NCBI GenBank assembly: GCA_003021235.1
Contig: PXQR01000146.1
Coordinates: 1-35,447 of the forward strand
DNA: 35,447 nucleotides
Direction of reading: 5' to 3'
Source: Halobacteriales archaeon QH_6_64_20
GTDB lineage: Archaea > Halobacteriota > Halobacteria > Halobacteriales > Halococcaceae
Each line of letters starts with the position of its first letter. Within the stretch, counting starts at the first letter, position 1. Positions 1-7,203 of this stretch are shown in pieces. The notes under the pieces are model-generated. The model worked only from the letters and a program-made list of their open reading frames with translations, ran no database searches and was not told the origin of the DNA. The position numbers and the translations under genes are program-made.

Positions 1-237
1 CTGTATAACCTCTCGCCGCAACCGGTGCGGCCGACCCTCGATAGCGGCGAGACGATCGATCTCGAACCGGAAAGTGCGGAGTTCTTCGGCGAATCCTTCC
101 AGGCCGAAGGCGTCTCCGAGGACGCGACACACCGGCTGGTGACCGACGGCGAGGACGACCCGTTGTTGATCGCCCGGGAGTCAGCCGACGGCTGGGACGT
201 GCTCGGGGAGGTCACGGCTGTCGAAGCCATTGAATGA
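1..237 (+). CDS. C-terminal end of an unknown acidic protein (cut by window edge)
   Basis: The frame is open from the first base of the window and ends at a TGA at 235-237, so only the last 78 residues or so are seen. A GTG at 25 could be a start, but the frame is open before it, so I treat this as the tail of a longer gene. The piece is rich in Asp and Glu, as expected for a haloarchaeal cytoplasmic protein, and has no membrane segment or cysteine motif. I do not recognise the family. It ends about 110 bases from the stop of the convergent gene at 351-1383. Confidence 0.6.
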   Translation: MYNLSPQPVRPTLDSGETIDLEPESAEFFGESFQAEGVSEDATHRLVTDGEDDPLLIARESADGWDVLGEVTAVEAIE

Positions 238-350
238 GCTGAATGTGGTCTTCTCCAACGTGAATTGCGGTCATCTTGATACAGTGCCAGTGATTTCGGG
301 CGGCAATACTGAGCTATTCTGAATGATTTCCCCAGTGCTTTTTATATCGA

Positions 351-1383
351 TTAAACGAGTAGCCGCGCTACTACTGGTGCATGGTCACTGACATCGAGGC
401 CATTGACTGACGTCCCTCTACCGTTCAAGATCTCACAAGATTGTACGCCGAACTGGTTCGAGACGAGGATATGATCTAATCGTTTCTGCGGAGGTGTTGC
501 ATTGTGAACTATGTGTGTAAAGTCCGTATCACTTGACTCGTGTCGGCTCCCTTCGGCAGCCCAATAAGCGTCCCTCATGTCCCATCCGCCCACATTCGAA
601 TCGAAGATCCGAGCCTCGGCTAATCGCCACCGTTGGTCGAACCTGAACTCGTTCATTTCGCTGGTCGGATTCCGAAGATAGTATGGATCACCATAGAACG
701 GGTGGTTCGTGTACTGCCCTGCGTTCTCACCGTGTGGAACGATATCTCCATCTGCCGTTTCAGATTGCGGTGCGTTGAAGTCACCACCTAGAAGGACAGG
801 AATGTCCGTACTTGCTGTCTGTATGATGGACCCGCGCGTATACGGTTTCGAGCATATTGGTTTTCTCCTCGCCCCAGTTAGCTCCATTGATAATACCCAC
901 GTTCCAGAGTTCCAGTTCGTTGGCAGCGATTGCATCGCTGCGAGAGAGATCGGTCCCGGCGACTAGCATCTTATCCGGGAAGTGCGAATAGTAATAATCG
1001 AGCTTTCGCGGTTTCCTGTCGCCATGATTTCGGAGCGTCAGTGGTCGGCGCTCGATCGGCCATCGACTAGCGATGAGATTACAGCGGTTGTGCGGGGCAT
1101 CAATGTTTGCGTGAGGCTGAACACTTGATTCTGCGAGCTCTCGTGCCCAGTCACCAGTGTGTACGACATGGTAGTCGTGAGCCGAGAAATAGTCGAGAAA
1201 TACACCGAGTTGCCCTTCTCGATTACCCGCTGATCCTTTCTCATAGTTCACGGCTTGGAACGAGAAGAAATCGATATCAGTAGTATGGTCGTCAAGGAAC
1301 CGGAGTTGACGTTGCATTCGGTCGTCGCTGATGCTGATCTCGCCTCGAACGTTCCAAGACATCGCGGTGATGTCGCCGGTCAT
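351..1383 (-). pseudogene. Broken endonuclease/exonuclease/phosphatase (EEP) family gene
   Basis: Two overlapping minus-strand frames make one EEP-fold protein of about 344 residues. The first starts at ATG 1383 with the family opening MSWNVRG and contains SRWPI. The second carries the metal/catalytic motif GGDFNAP, a KRLDHILVS segment and the closing SDHAPVV. The frame changes near 831-833, where one extra base in a run of three C (plus strand) would explain it; removing it joins the halves smoothly. The metal-binding Glu, normally in a Leu-Gln-Glu motif, is replaced: the protein reads FQAV. Loss of both frame and catalytic residue points to decay rather than a single sequencing error. The gene is visibly AT-richer than its neighbours and lies on the 3' side of tRNA-Leu, which suggests acquired DNA. 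The family cleaves phosphodiester or phosphomonoester bonds; the substrate cannot be told. Confidence 0.8.
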
Positions 1384-1408
1384 AGCAACCTATTCGGTAG
1401 ACCCGGGG

Positions 1409-1418
1409 CTAATATGTG
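1409..1418 (-). promoter_or_regulatory. TATA box of the EEP-family gene
   Basis: On the minus strand the bases read CACATATTAG, centred about 30 bases before the ATG at 1383. This spacing fits a leaderless haloarchaeal transcript. Confidence 0.45.
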
Positions 1419-1555
1419 ATCGCGCTGACGAGGGTCGAAACGATAGATAGGGTTATTAGCGAAACGGTCCAGCCGTGTGGCTCTAGTTTCGGTTAGACGA
1501 GTGAACGACCCCCGTAGTTTTCCGATCGTTGTACTCGCTACACTCCTTGCTTACA

Positions 1556-1580
1556 GGTTCACTACGCTCACCTGTGAACC
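1556..1580. repeat. Short inverted repeat near tRNA-Leu
   Basis: GGTTCAC at 1556-1562 pairs with GTGAACC at 1574-1580 around an 11-base spacer. A second, weaker pair, GAGTTC 1609-1614 with GAACTC 1626-1631, follows. Both lie in the gene-free stretch 1384-1758 between the EEP pseudogene and tRNA-Leu. Confidence 0.5.
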
Positions 1581-1631
1581 ACGGTCGTAGCAAGCTGCTC
1601 TCTGATTCGAGTTCTCGCTGCGCTCGAACTC

Positions 1632-1683
1632 CGAACCCTTGGACCACGAAGACTCTACAGGAACGGATTTCGAGTCCGTCGCC
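1632..1683 (-). other. Degenerate partial copy of tRNA-Leu
   Basis: Three blocks match the intact tRNA-Leu downstream in the same order and strand: part of the T arm plus variable-arm end (1632-1645), the variable arm plus 3' anticodon stem (1653-1668) and the 5' anticodon stem (1672-1683). The anticodon loop reads CTCGAAA, so the anticodon would be CGA (a Ser codon reader) in a Leu-type body. The D arm and acceptor stem are absent or replaced, and there is a short insertion in the variable arm. Smaller echoes of the tRNA appear at about 1698-1707 and 1714-1723. I read this as a non-functional remnant, possibly from recombination or integration at the tRNA. Confidence 0.6.
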
Positions 1684-1720
1684 ACCGCTACTCCGTTGCG
1701 TTCTACAGGAGTTTGCGAGG

Positions 1721-1741
1721 GGAAGATCGTCCTGATCTTCC
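1721..1741. repeat. Perfect 8-bp hairpin with 5-base loop
   Basis: GGAAGATC (1721-1728) and GATCTTCC (1734-1741) are perfect complements around the loop GTCCT. The design, 7-9 bp arms and a 5-base loop, is the same as the hairpins inside the acyl-CoA ligase gene at 16388-16474. It sits just beyond the 3' end of tRNA-Leu, so it could also act in tRNA 3' processing or termination. Confidence 0.6.
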
Positions 1742-1758
1742 GCGCACTATGTTACTAG

Positions 1759-1843
1759 TGCGAGGGAAGGGATTCGAACCCTTGGACCTCTACAGGAACG
1801 GATCTTGAGTCCGTCGCCGTTGGCCAGGCTTGGCTACCCTCGC
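1759..1843 (-). tRNA. tRNA-Leu (anticodon CAA)
   Basis: The minus strand folds as a class II tRNA. The acceptor stem GCGAGGG pairs with CCCTCGC, followed by discriminator A. The anticodon stem ACGGA/TCCGT holds the loop CTCAAGA, giving anticodon CAA, which reads UUG. There is a long variable arm, and the T arm is AAGGG-TTCGAAT-CCCTT. Length is about 85 bases, with no intron. The 5' end is at 1843; the 3' boundary may be off by one or two bases. It is the likely target of past recombination, since partial copies lie on its 3' side. Confidence 0.93.
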
Positions 1844-1871
1844 ACGTATGCATCCGATCGTTTGCGCAGGG

Positions 1872-1882
1872 ACGAATAAAGC
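1872..1882 (-). promoter_or_regulatory. TATA box for tRNA-Leu
   Basis: The minus strand reads CGCTTTATTC about 30-38 bases before the mature 5' end at 1843. This is a reasonable archaeal TATA box with a short 5' leader. Confidence 0.4.
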
Positions 1883-1996
1883 GTTGCGGACCGGCGCGAT
1901 CATAGGACCGTACTGCCGCTCGCTCACATGCGACCCCGCCGCGCTCGGCATCCCCATCGTCGGTGCCGTTAGGAACTCGGAGAGCGAAGACCCGCT

Positions 1997-2479
1997 ATGG
2001 ACGACCATACCCGCGATCCGAGCGTCGCCCCGCCGCTCGGGGACCCGACCGGGTGGCGCTCCGACGAACGGATCTGGGAACACGCCACCTGCCGCCGAGC
2101 GGTCGAACACGGCGTTCGGCTCTACAATTCGGGCCACTATCACGAATCGCACGACTGCTTCGAGGACGAGTGGTACAACTACGGCCGAGGGAACACGGAA
2201 AGCAAGTTCCTCCACGGGATGGTCCAGGTCGCCGCCGGCGCGTACAAACACACCGACTTCGCCGACGACGCCGGGATGCGCTCGTTGTTCGAAACGGCAC
2301 TGCAGTACCTCGCAGACGTCCCGTATGATTTCTACGGCGTGGACGTCCTCGACGTTCGTACCGTACTCACGAACGCGCTCTCGGAACCCGCCGAGATAGA
2401 GGGCTGGCGGATCACCCTCGACGGCGAGCGACCGACCGCCTACGAAGCCGACTTCGCGTACGCCGAGCGCCTCGACTGA
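1997..2479 (+). CDS. DUF309 family protein
   Basis: 160 residues. The DUF309 signature is clear at about residues 43-90: a G-x-Y-H-E-S-H-D-x-F-E-x-x-W helix, then [11 protein letters not shown] and AYKH. Proteins of this family are small all-helical domains with conserved His and Glu on one helix pair; their biochemical role is not established. The start ATG at 1997 gives a short acidic lead of about 30 residues before the domain. It stands alone: tRNA-Leu lies upstream on the other strand, and the next gene begins about 130 bases downstream with its own promoter. Confidence 0.85.
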   Translation: MDDHTRDPSVAPPLGDPTGWRSDERIWEHATCRRAVEHGVRLYNSGHYHESHDCFEDEWYNYGRGNTESKFLHGMVQVAAGAYKHTDFADDAGMRSLFETALQYLADVPYDFYGVDVLDVRTVLTNALSEPAEIEGWRITLDGERPTAYEADFAYAERLD

Positions 2480-2564
2480 TCGAGCCGAGATTACAGTAAA
2501 CCGATCCGAGTGATTCACACGCGGCGAGCCGAAGCGAGGTCGTCAGCGAGTATCCCCGAAGGGA

Positions 2565-2574
2565 AGTATCTAAA
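2565..2574 (+). promoter_or_regulatory. TATA box of the AstE/AspA-like gene
   Basis: AGTATCTAAA lies about 35 bases before the ATG at 2607, so transcription would start a few bases upstream of that codon. This supports 2607 over the in-frame TTG at 2580 as the start. Confidence 0.4.
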
Positions 2575-2606
2575 GCGACTTGAAGGGCCGGACCGTAGCT
2601 CTCTCA

Positions 2607-3440
2607 ATGCGAGTCGAGCGGTTGGGAGACGGTGACGACGAGCCGGAACTAGCAGTTATGGCGGCGGTTCACGGCGACGAGCCCTGTGGTGTGCGCGCGA
2701 TCGAACGCCTGGTGGACGAACGACCGGCCGTCGAGCGACCGGTCAAACTGATCGTTGCGAACGAACGCGCGGTTGAACGGAACGTCCGTTACACCGAGGC
2801 CGACCTCAACCGGGTCTTCCCGGGCGACCCCGACGCGCCGGAGTACGAACGACGCCTCGCGCCCGAACTCCTCCGGGAGGTGCGTGGCTGTACGACCCTC
2901 TCGTTGCACTCGACCCAGTCGTTCGACCGACCGTTCGCCGTCGTCGAGGCCGACGATCCGCTCGCGGCGGCGATCTGTCCGTACCTCTCGATCGAGGCGG
3001 CCGTCGACGTCGGCGGGTTCGGCGAGGGACGGCTCATCGACTACGCCGACGTGATCGAAGTCGAGTGTGGCCTCCAGAACTCCGAAGGGGCCGCCGAGAA
3101 CGCCTACGAACTGATCGGCGAGTTCCTCACCGCCGTCGGCGCGCTGCCGGGCGAGCGGCCCGACGCGCGCCGGGTGCCGATCTACCAGCTAAAACGACGT
3201 ATCCCGAAGGACCCGGCCGAGGAGTACGGGGTGTTGGTCGAGAACTTCGAGCGCGTGGCCGCCGGGACGACCTTCGCGACGGCCGGCGAGCACGAACTGG
3301 TCGCCGACGAGCCCTTTTACCCGGTGCTTCTGTCCTCGTATGGCTACCAGGAGGAGTTCGGCTACGCCGCCGAGCGGATCGGGGACTTCGATCGGAACCC
3401 GGTCGAGACCGGACGTGGCTCCCACGCTGGCGCTCAGTGA
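2607..3440 (+). CDS. Succinylglutamate desuccinylase/aspartoacylase-like zinc hydrolase
   Basis: 277 residues from ATG 2607. The AstE/AspA (M14-like) zinc site is visible: H22-G-D-E25 gives the first two metal ligands, DLNRVFPG is the substrate-binding Asn-Arg motif, and SLHST holds the third metal ligand. Family members remove acyl groups from N-acyl amino acids or related amides; the exact substrate is not predictable. The C-terminal third is a beta-rich domain, as in the family, and the protein is full length. It converges on UPF0179, with about 50 bases between the stops. No amino-acid catabolic partners are adjacent, so a role in the classical arginine succinyltransferase pathway is not supported. 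Confidence 0.82.
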   Translation: MRVERLGDGDDEPELAVMAAVHGDEPCGVRAIERLVDERPAVERPVKLIVANERAVERNVRYTEADLNRVFPGDPDAPEYERRLAPELLREVRGCTTLSLHSTQSFDRPFAVVEADDPLAAAICPYLSIEAAVDVGGFGEGRLIDYADVIEVECGLQNSEGAAENAYELIGEFLTAVGALPGERPDARRVPIYQLKRRIPKDPAEEYGVLVENFERVAAGTTFATAGEHELVADEPFYPVLLSSYGYQEEFGYAAERIGDFDRNPVETGRGSHAGAQ

Positions 3441-3490
3441 CCAACCGACGGGGTCGTTGCGGTCGTCCGGATCGCCTGCTCGAACGCTCG

Positions 3491-3940
3491 TCACTCCTCC
3501 GTTGGCGGGGCGAACTCGACGAGCGTGAGATCGCGGTCGAGCATGCAGTAGTCGTGTGGCGGATCGCCGGTTACCTCGCTGATCCGGTAGTCCCGATCGA
3601 ACTCCGCGCCCGCCGGCTCACAGTAGGGATGGCTCGGACACTCGGTGTACGGACACGGCCCTTCGAGGCGCGCCGTACTGCCCTTGTAGGCCCCTCGGGA
3701 GGCGACGTTCGCTCGTATCGGGGTGGGTTCGACCTCGACGGCGGTGACGCCGGTGTCGTGCATCGCACATTCGAGCGGACCGGTGTCGCGAACGTCGGTG
3801 ATCCGGTATTTGGTGCCTTCCTCCAGGTTGAGACACTGCCCTCGGTACGGACAGCCCTCACAGCCGGGCGCTTCCCCACGGTAGACGAACTCGGTACCCG
3901 TGTCGGCGAGTCGAGTCCCGATGAGCGTGACTTCGGACAT
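3491..3940 (-). CDS. UPF0179 family cysteine-rich protein
   Basis: 149 residues. It shows the UPF0179 pattern, with two cysteine groups of four: C-x2-C-x5-C near residue 30 plus a later LEC, then CPYTEC, HPYC and DYC in the C-terminal half. The eight cysteines suggest bound metal or an Fe-S cluster, but no function has been established for this archaeal family. Start ATG is at 3940. It lies downstream of the small gene at 4037-4438 on the same strand, about 100 bases away, so the two may be co-transcribed, although an AT-rich stretch at 3945-3972 could give it its own promoter. Confidence 0.85.
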   Translation of the reverse strand: MSEVTLIGTRLADTGTEFVYRGEAPGCEGCPYRGQCLNLEEGTKYRITDVRDTGPLECAMHDTGVTAVEVEPTPIRANVASRGAYKGSTARLEGPCPYTECPSHPYCEPAGAEFDRDYRISEVTGDPPHDYCMLDRDLTLVEFAPPTEE

Positions 3941-4036
3941 AGTCTTTTTAATTCGTCGTTCCGGTTAAGATCCTCGTCCACGATTTCGGTCGGTCGCCTC
4001 GCCGCTGTGGTGCTCGTCTCGCTTTGCTCGCTCCGG

Positions 4037-4438
4037 TTACCCGTCCCCTCCGGCCCGTCCGGTTAGCTCGTCGAGCCGGTCGAGGTAGACCTCCCGAGGT
4101 ACCTGGTACAGCCCTCGATAGTCGAGGTCGCCGCGTGCGAACCGGTCGCTCAGGTCGCGGGCCGCGGCGATCGCCGCCGGTCGGTCCTCGCGGATCTCCG
4201 CGTCGCGTTCGACCTCGGGTTCGAGGAAGAGAGTGACGTACCACTGCTCGCCCGGCCGCGATCGCAGGTCGGTGCCGGGCCGTCGCTCCCGGCGACCATG
4301 GGTGACGTAGATCGTCGGCAGACACGCTGCAGGGAACTCCCCGGCGTCGAAGACGTCCGGACGATAGACGAGCACGACCTTTGCCTCGCCGTCGCTCCAG
4401 AGCTCCCAGCCCGCCGGGAGGTCGTCGAGACCGGTCAT
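4037..4438 (-). CDS. Conserved haloarchaeal protein (DUF5820-like)
   Basis: 133 residues from ATG 4438. A longer frame exists upstream, but that part is Arg/Ala-rich and lies above the promoter, so I reject it. The protein has a compact conserved core (WELWSDGEAKVVLVYRPDVF, then CLPTIYVTHG and WYVTLFLEPEV) typical of a small protein family restricted to haloarchaea that I believe is DUF5820. There is no signal peptide or membrane segment. The function is unknown. UPF0179 follows on the same strand. Confidence 0.65.
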   Translation of the reverse strand: MTGLDDLPAGWELWSDGEAKVVLVYRPDVFDAGEFPAACLPTIYVTHGRRERRPGTDLRSRPGEQWYVTLFLEPEVERDAEIREDRPAAIAAARDLSDRFARGDLDYRGLYQVPREVYLDRLDELTGRAGGDG

Positions 4439-4460
4439 CGATGCCCATAGGTTCCGACTC

Positions 4461-4470
4461 GGCAAGTATC
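4461..4470 (-). promoter_or_regulatory. TATA box of the DUF5820-like gene
   Basis: The minus strand reads GATACTTGCC, centred 27-29 bases before the ATG at 4438. The same ten bases stand before the amidase start at 25868. Confidence 0.5.
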
Positions 4471-4698
4471 GACCGGTCGGCTCGTTCCTGCCTGCTCTCG
4501 TTTGCTCGCACCCGCTCTCACCCGCCTCCGCCCGCTTTCCGCTCGCTTGCCGGACCTCTTCCCTCCGGTTGGCCCTGTGCAAGCATCGAACACTTAAACC
4601 TTGGACCACGAGGCTCGATCACACAAAGTGGCATACGAGAGCGCTATCGTATAATTTTCAACTCGAACCGAGCTACGAAATGACGGCGCCGGAGCAAT

Positions 4699-4709
4699 CT
4701 TTATATATG
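4699..4709 (+). promoter_or_regulatory. Strong TATA box upstream of prkA
   Basis: CTTTATATATG is the best TATA box between the DUF5820-like gene and prkA. No TATA-like sequence lies 25-30 bases before the prkA ATG at 5127, so this box, or the one at 4648-4658, is the most likely operon promoter. Confidence 0.5.
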
Positions 4710-4926
4710 TGTAGCTCTGACACGGTAAATAGTATCGGTGGTCTCGTCCACTCGTACTGTCACGCCGTCCCCATGCCCCGCATCCGACCCGTCGCCGCCC
4801 TGACGCCGGTTTCGTCGTACCCGTGGGACGGTGCCTGTGAGCATGATACACAACAGCGCACGTCAGCCCCATCCCGGGCATCGCGTCGCGGTTGCTCGCC
4901 AGTACCCTCGTAGAGCGGACGGTGCG

Positions 4927-4942
4927 ACCGATCTCGATCGGT
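4927..4942. promoter_or_regulatory. 16-base near-palindrome in the prkA leader
   Basis: ACCGATC and GATCGGT flank a 2-base centre. The site lies about 185 bases before the prkA ATG and could be an operator for a dimeric regulator or a small RNA stem in the leader. No second copy was noticed. Confidence 0.3.
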
Positions 4943-5126
4943 TCGAAGGGTGGTCGTCGACGCTCGTGAGCGGCGCTCGACGTCACGTCCCGAGTCCGGG
5001 TTTCGAGTCGGCTTCCGGTCCCCCCGTCCGGCTCGAACGGTGCGTTCACGCTCGACCCAGCCCCGAACCACGATCGTTCGGCGCTCGACGCGGCGTCGAG
5101 TCGCTCGAACCACAACCCGTGATACC

Positions 5127-7199
5127 ATGACAAGCAACATCGAATCCCTCGAGACGCTGAGCCAGGAGTACCAGGCGTCGATCCCGACGGACCTCAGGGA
5201 GAGCCAATCGTTCGACTGGTACCTACAGCAGGTCACGACCGAGCCCGAGATCGCCCGCAACGCCCACCAGCGCGTCGCGGACATGTTCGATTACTACGGC
5301 ACCGAGTACGACGAGGAAGCCGGCGTCGTCGAGTACCGCCTCGCGAGCGAGGATCCGCTCTACGACGGCGAGAACACCTTTTACGGGCGCGAGATCCACG
5401 AAGCGATCCACGAGTTCGTCAACAAGGTCAAGTCAGGTGCTCGCGGACTGGGGCCCGAAAAGCGGATCAAGCTCTTTTTGGGTCCCGTGGGGTCGGGCAA
5501 ATCCGATTTCGACCGCCAGCTCCGGCGGTACTTCGAGGACTATACGACCCGGGAGGAGGGCCGGATGTACCCCTTCCGGTGGACGAACCTCTGTGACGTC
5601 CTCCCCGACCAGGACCCGACCGACGACGTCGTCCGATCGCCGATGGCACAGGATCCACTGGTTCTGGTCCCGCTCTCCCAGCGCGGTCGCGTCATCGAGG
5701 CGATCAACGAGACCTTGGACGCTCCCTATACCATCCGCAACGAGCAGGCGCTCGACCCTGCCAGCGAGTTCTACCTCGATCGCCTGCTCGGGTACTACGA
5801 CGACGACCTCCAGCAGGTGCTGGAGAACCACATCGAGATCGTTCGTCTGGTCGCCGACGAGAACAAGCGCCAGTGTGTCGAGACCTTCGAACCCAAGGAC
5901 AAGAAAAACCAGGACGAGACCGAACTCACCGGTGACGTCAACTACTCGAAGATCGCCGTCTACGGCGAGTCCGATCCTCGTGCGTTCGATTACTCAGGGG
6001 CGTTTTGTAACGCGAACCGGGGCCTCTTTTCGGGGGAGGAACTGCTCAAACTCCAGCGCGAGTTCCTCTATGACTTCCTGCACGCCACCCAGGAACAGAC
6101 GATCAAACCGAAGAACAACCCCCGGATGGACATCGACCAGGTGATCGTCGGCCGAACGAACATGCCCGAATACAAAGACAAGAAGGGCGACGAGAAGATG
6201 GAGGCGTTCAACGATCGCACGAAGCGGATCGATTTCCCCTACGTGCTCCAGTACGAGGAGGAATCGGAGATCTACCGCAAGATGTTGCGAAACGCCGACG
6301 TCCCGGACATCCACGTCGAGCCCCACACCCTGGAGATGGCCGGCCTCTTCGGCGTACTGACCCGGATCGAAGAGCCCTCCGGCGGGCAGGTCGACCTGAT
6401 ACAGAAGGCCAAAGCGTACAACGGCGAGATCGACGAGGCCGACGACGTCGACGTGAAGAAACTGCGCGAGGAAGCCACCGAGACCGCCGAGATCGGCGAG
6501 GGAATGGAGGGCGTCTCTCCGCGCTTCATCGGCGACGAGATCGCCGAGGCTATCATGGACTCGATGCACCGAAGTAGGGAGTTCCTCTCGCCGCTGACGA
6601 CGTTCAACCACCTGGAAGGCAATTTAGAGAATCACGGCTCGATCCCGGAGGATCGCTTCGAGACCTACTATCGCTACCTCGAACTCGTCCGCGAGGAGTA
6701 CAAGGCCCGGGCCATCGAGGACGTCCGTCACGCGCTCGCCTACGATCTCGACGAGATCCAGCGCCAGGGCGAAAAATACATGGATCACGTCATGGCCTAT
6801 ATCGACGACGACACCGTCGAGGACGAGATCACTGGCCGCGAGCAGGGTCCCGACGAGACCTTCCTCCGCTCGGTCGAGAAACGCCTCGACGTCCCCGAGG
6901 ACCGGAAGGACGACTTCCGCCAGGAGGTAAGCAACTGGGTCTCCCGACGCGCACGGGAGGGTCAGGCGTTCGATCCCCAGGACAACGACCGTCTCCGGCG
7001 AGCGCTCGAACGCAAGCTCTGGGAGGACAAGAAACACAACATCAACTTCTCGGCACTGGTCTCCTCCGGTGAGATGGACGACGACGAGCGAAACGCCTGG
7101 GTCAACGCCCTGATCGAACAGGGCTATTCCCGCGAGGGCGCAAAGGAGGTACTGGAGTTCGCCGGTGCCGAGGTGGCGAGAGCGGAGATCGAGACCTGA
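5127..7199 (+). CDS. prkA: PrkA family AAA+ protein (YeaG-like), first copy
   Basis: 690 residues from ATG 5127; in-frame codons upstream encode an Arg-rich stretch unlike a real protein, so I do not extend the start. The N-terminal half is the PrkA AAA+ domain. Walker A is GPVGSGKS at residues 119-126, and a family block (RGLFSGEELL, then ATQEQ, GRTNMPE and NDRTKRIDFPYVLQ) covers the sensor region. The C-terminal half is the helical PrkA domain once compared with a kinase. Bacterial relatives (YeaG, PrkA) are called serine protein kinases, but their true activity is debated and a AAA+ protease role has been reported for the Bacillus protein. It is the first gene of a four-gene block; the next start is only 4 bases after its stop. 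Bacterial equivalents act in starvation or stationary phase with YeaH and SpoVR/YcgB. Confidence 0.93.
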   Translation: MTSNIESLETLSQEYQASIPTDLRESQSFDWYLQQVTTEPEIARNAHQRVADMFDYYGTEYDEEAGVVEYRLASEDPLYDGENTFYGREIHEAIHEFVNKVKSGARGLGPEKRIKLFLGPVGSGKSDFDRQLRRYFEDYTTREEGRMYPFRWTNLCDVLPDQDPTDDVVRSPMAQDPLVLVPLSQRGRVIEAINETLDAPYTIRNEQALDPASEFYLDRLLGYYDDDLQQVLENHIEIVRLVADENKRQCVETFEPKDKKNQDETELTGDVNYSKIAVYGESDPRAFDYSGAFCNANRGLFSGEELLKLQREFLYDFLHATQEQTIKPKNNPRMDIDQVIVGRTNMPEYKDKKGDEKMEAFNDRTKRIDFPYVLQYEEESEIYRKMLRNADVPDIHVEPHTLEMAGLFGVLTRIEEPSGGQVDLIQKAKAYNGEIDEADDVDVKKLREEATETAEIGEGMEGVSPRFIGDEIAEAIMDSMHRSREFLSPLTTFNHLEGNLENHGSIPEDRFETYYRYLELVREEYKARAIEDVRHALAYDLDEIQRQGEKYMDHVMAYIDDDTVEDEITGREQGPDETFLRSVEKRLDVPEDRKDDFRQEVSNWVSRRAREGQAFDPQDNDRLRRALERKLWEDKKHNINFSALVSSGEMDDDERNAWVNALIEQGYSREGAKEVLEFAGAEVARAEIET

Positions 7200-7203
7200 G
7201 ACC

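Larger units (their letters stand above)
4471..5126 (+). other. Long gene-poor region and leader of the prkA operon
   Basis: About 650 bases with no convincing gene. Around 4480-4560 the plus strand is a C/T-rich, low-complexity run. Two strong AT-rich boxes follow (4648-4658 and 4699-4709). From the second, transcription would start near 4732, leaving a leader of about 395 bases before prkA, far longer than usual in haloarchaea. A 77-codon frame at 4680-4913 starts 30 bases after the first box, but its composition is not that of a haloarchaeal protein. A GTGAT at 5119-5123 could act as a weak ribosome binding site for prkA. Confidence 0.5.

Noticed and set aside
1529-1735. A short plus-strand frame over the tRNA remnant region
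   Set aside because: Its product is Ser/Arg-rich and made of tRNA-like pieces and hairpins, so it is not a likely protein.
3065-4066. A long plus-strand frame across the AstE-like gene end and UPF0179
   Set aside because: It is Arg-rich out-of-frame reading of two well-supported genes.
4680-4913. A 77-codon plus-strand frame starting 30 bases after an AT-rich box upstream of prkA
   Set aside because: Its product has few acidic residues and many Ser, Arg and Pro, unlike haloarchaeal proteins, and the stronger TATA box lies inside it. I keep it only as part of the leader region.
4950-5126. An in-frame extension of prkA by 59 codons
   Set aside because: The extension is Arg/Thr-rich with no family similarity, and the family's N-terminus begins soon after ATG 5127.
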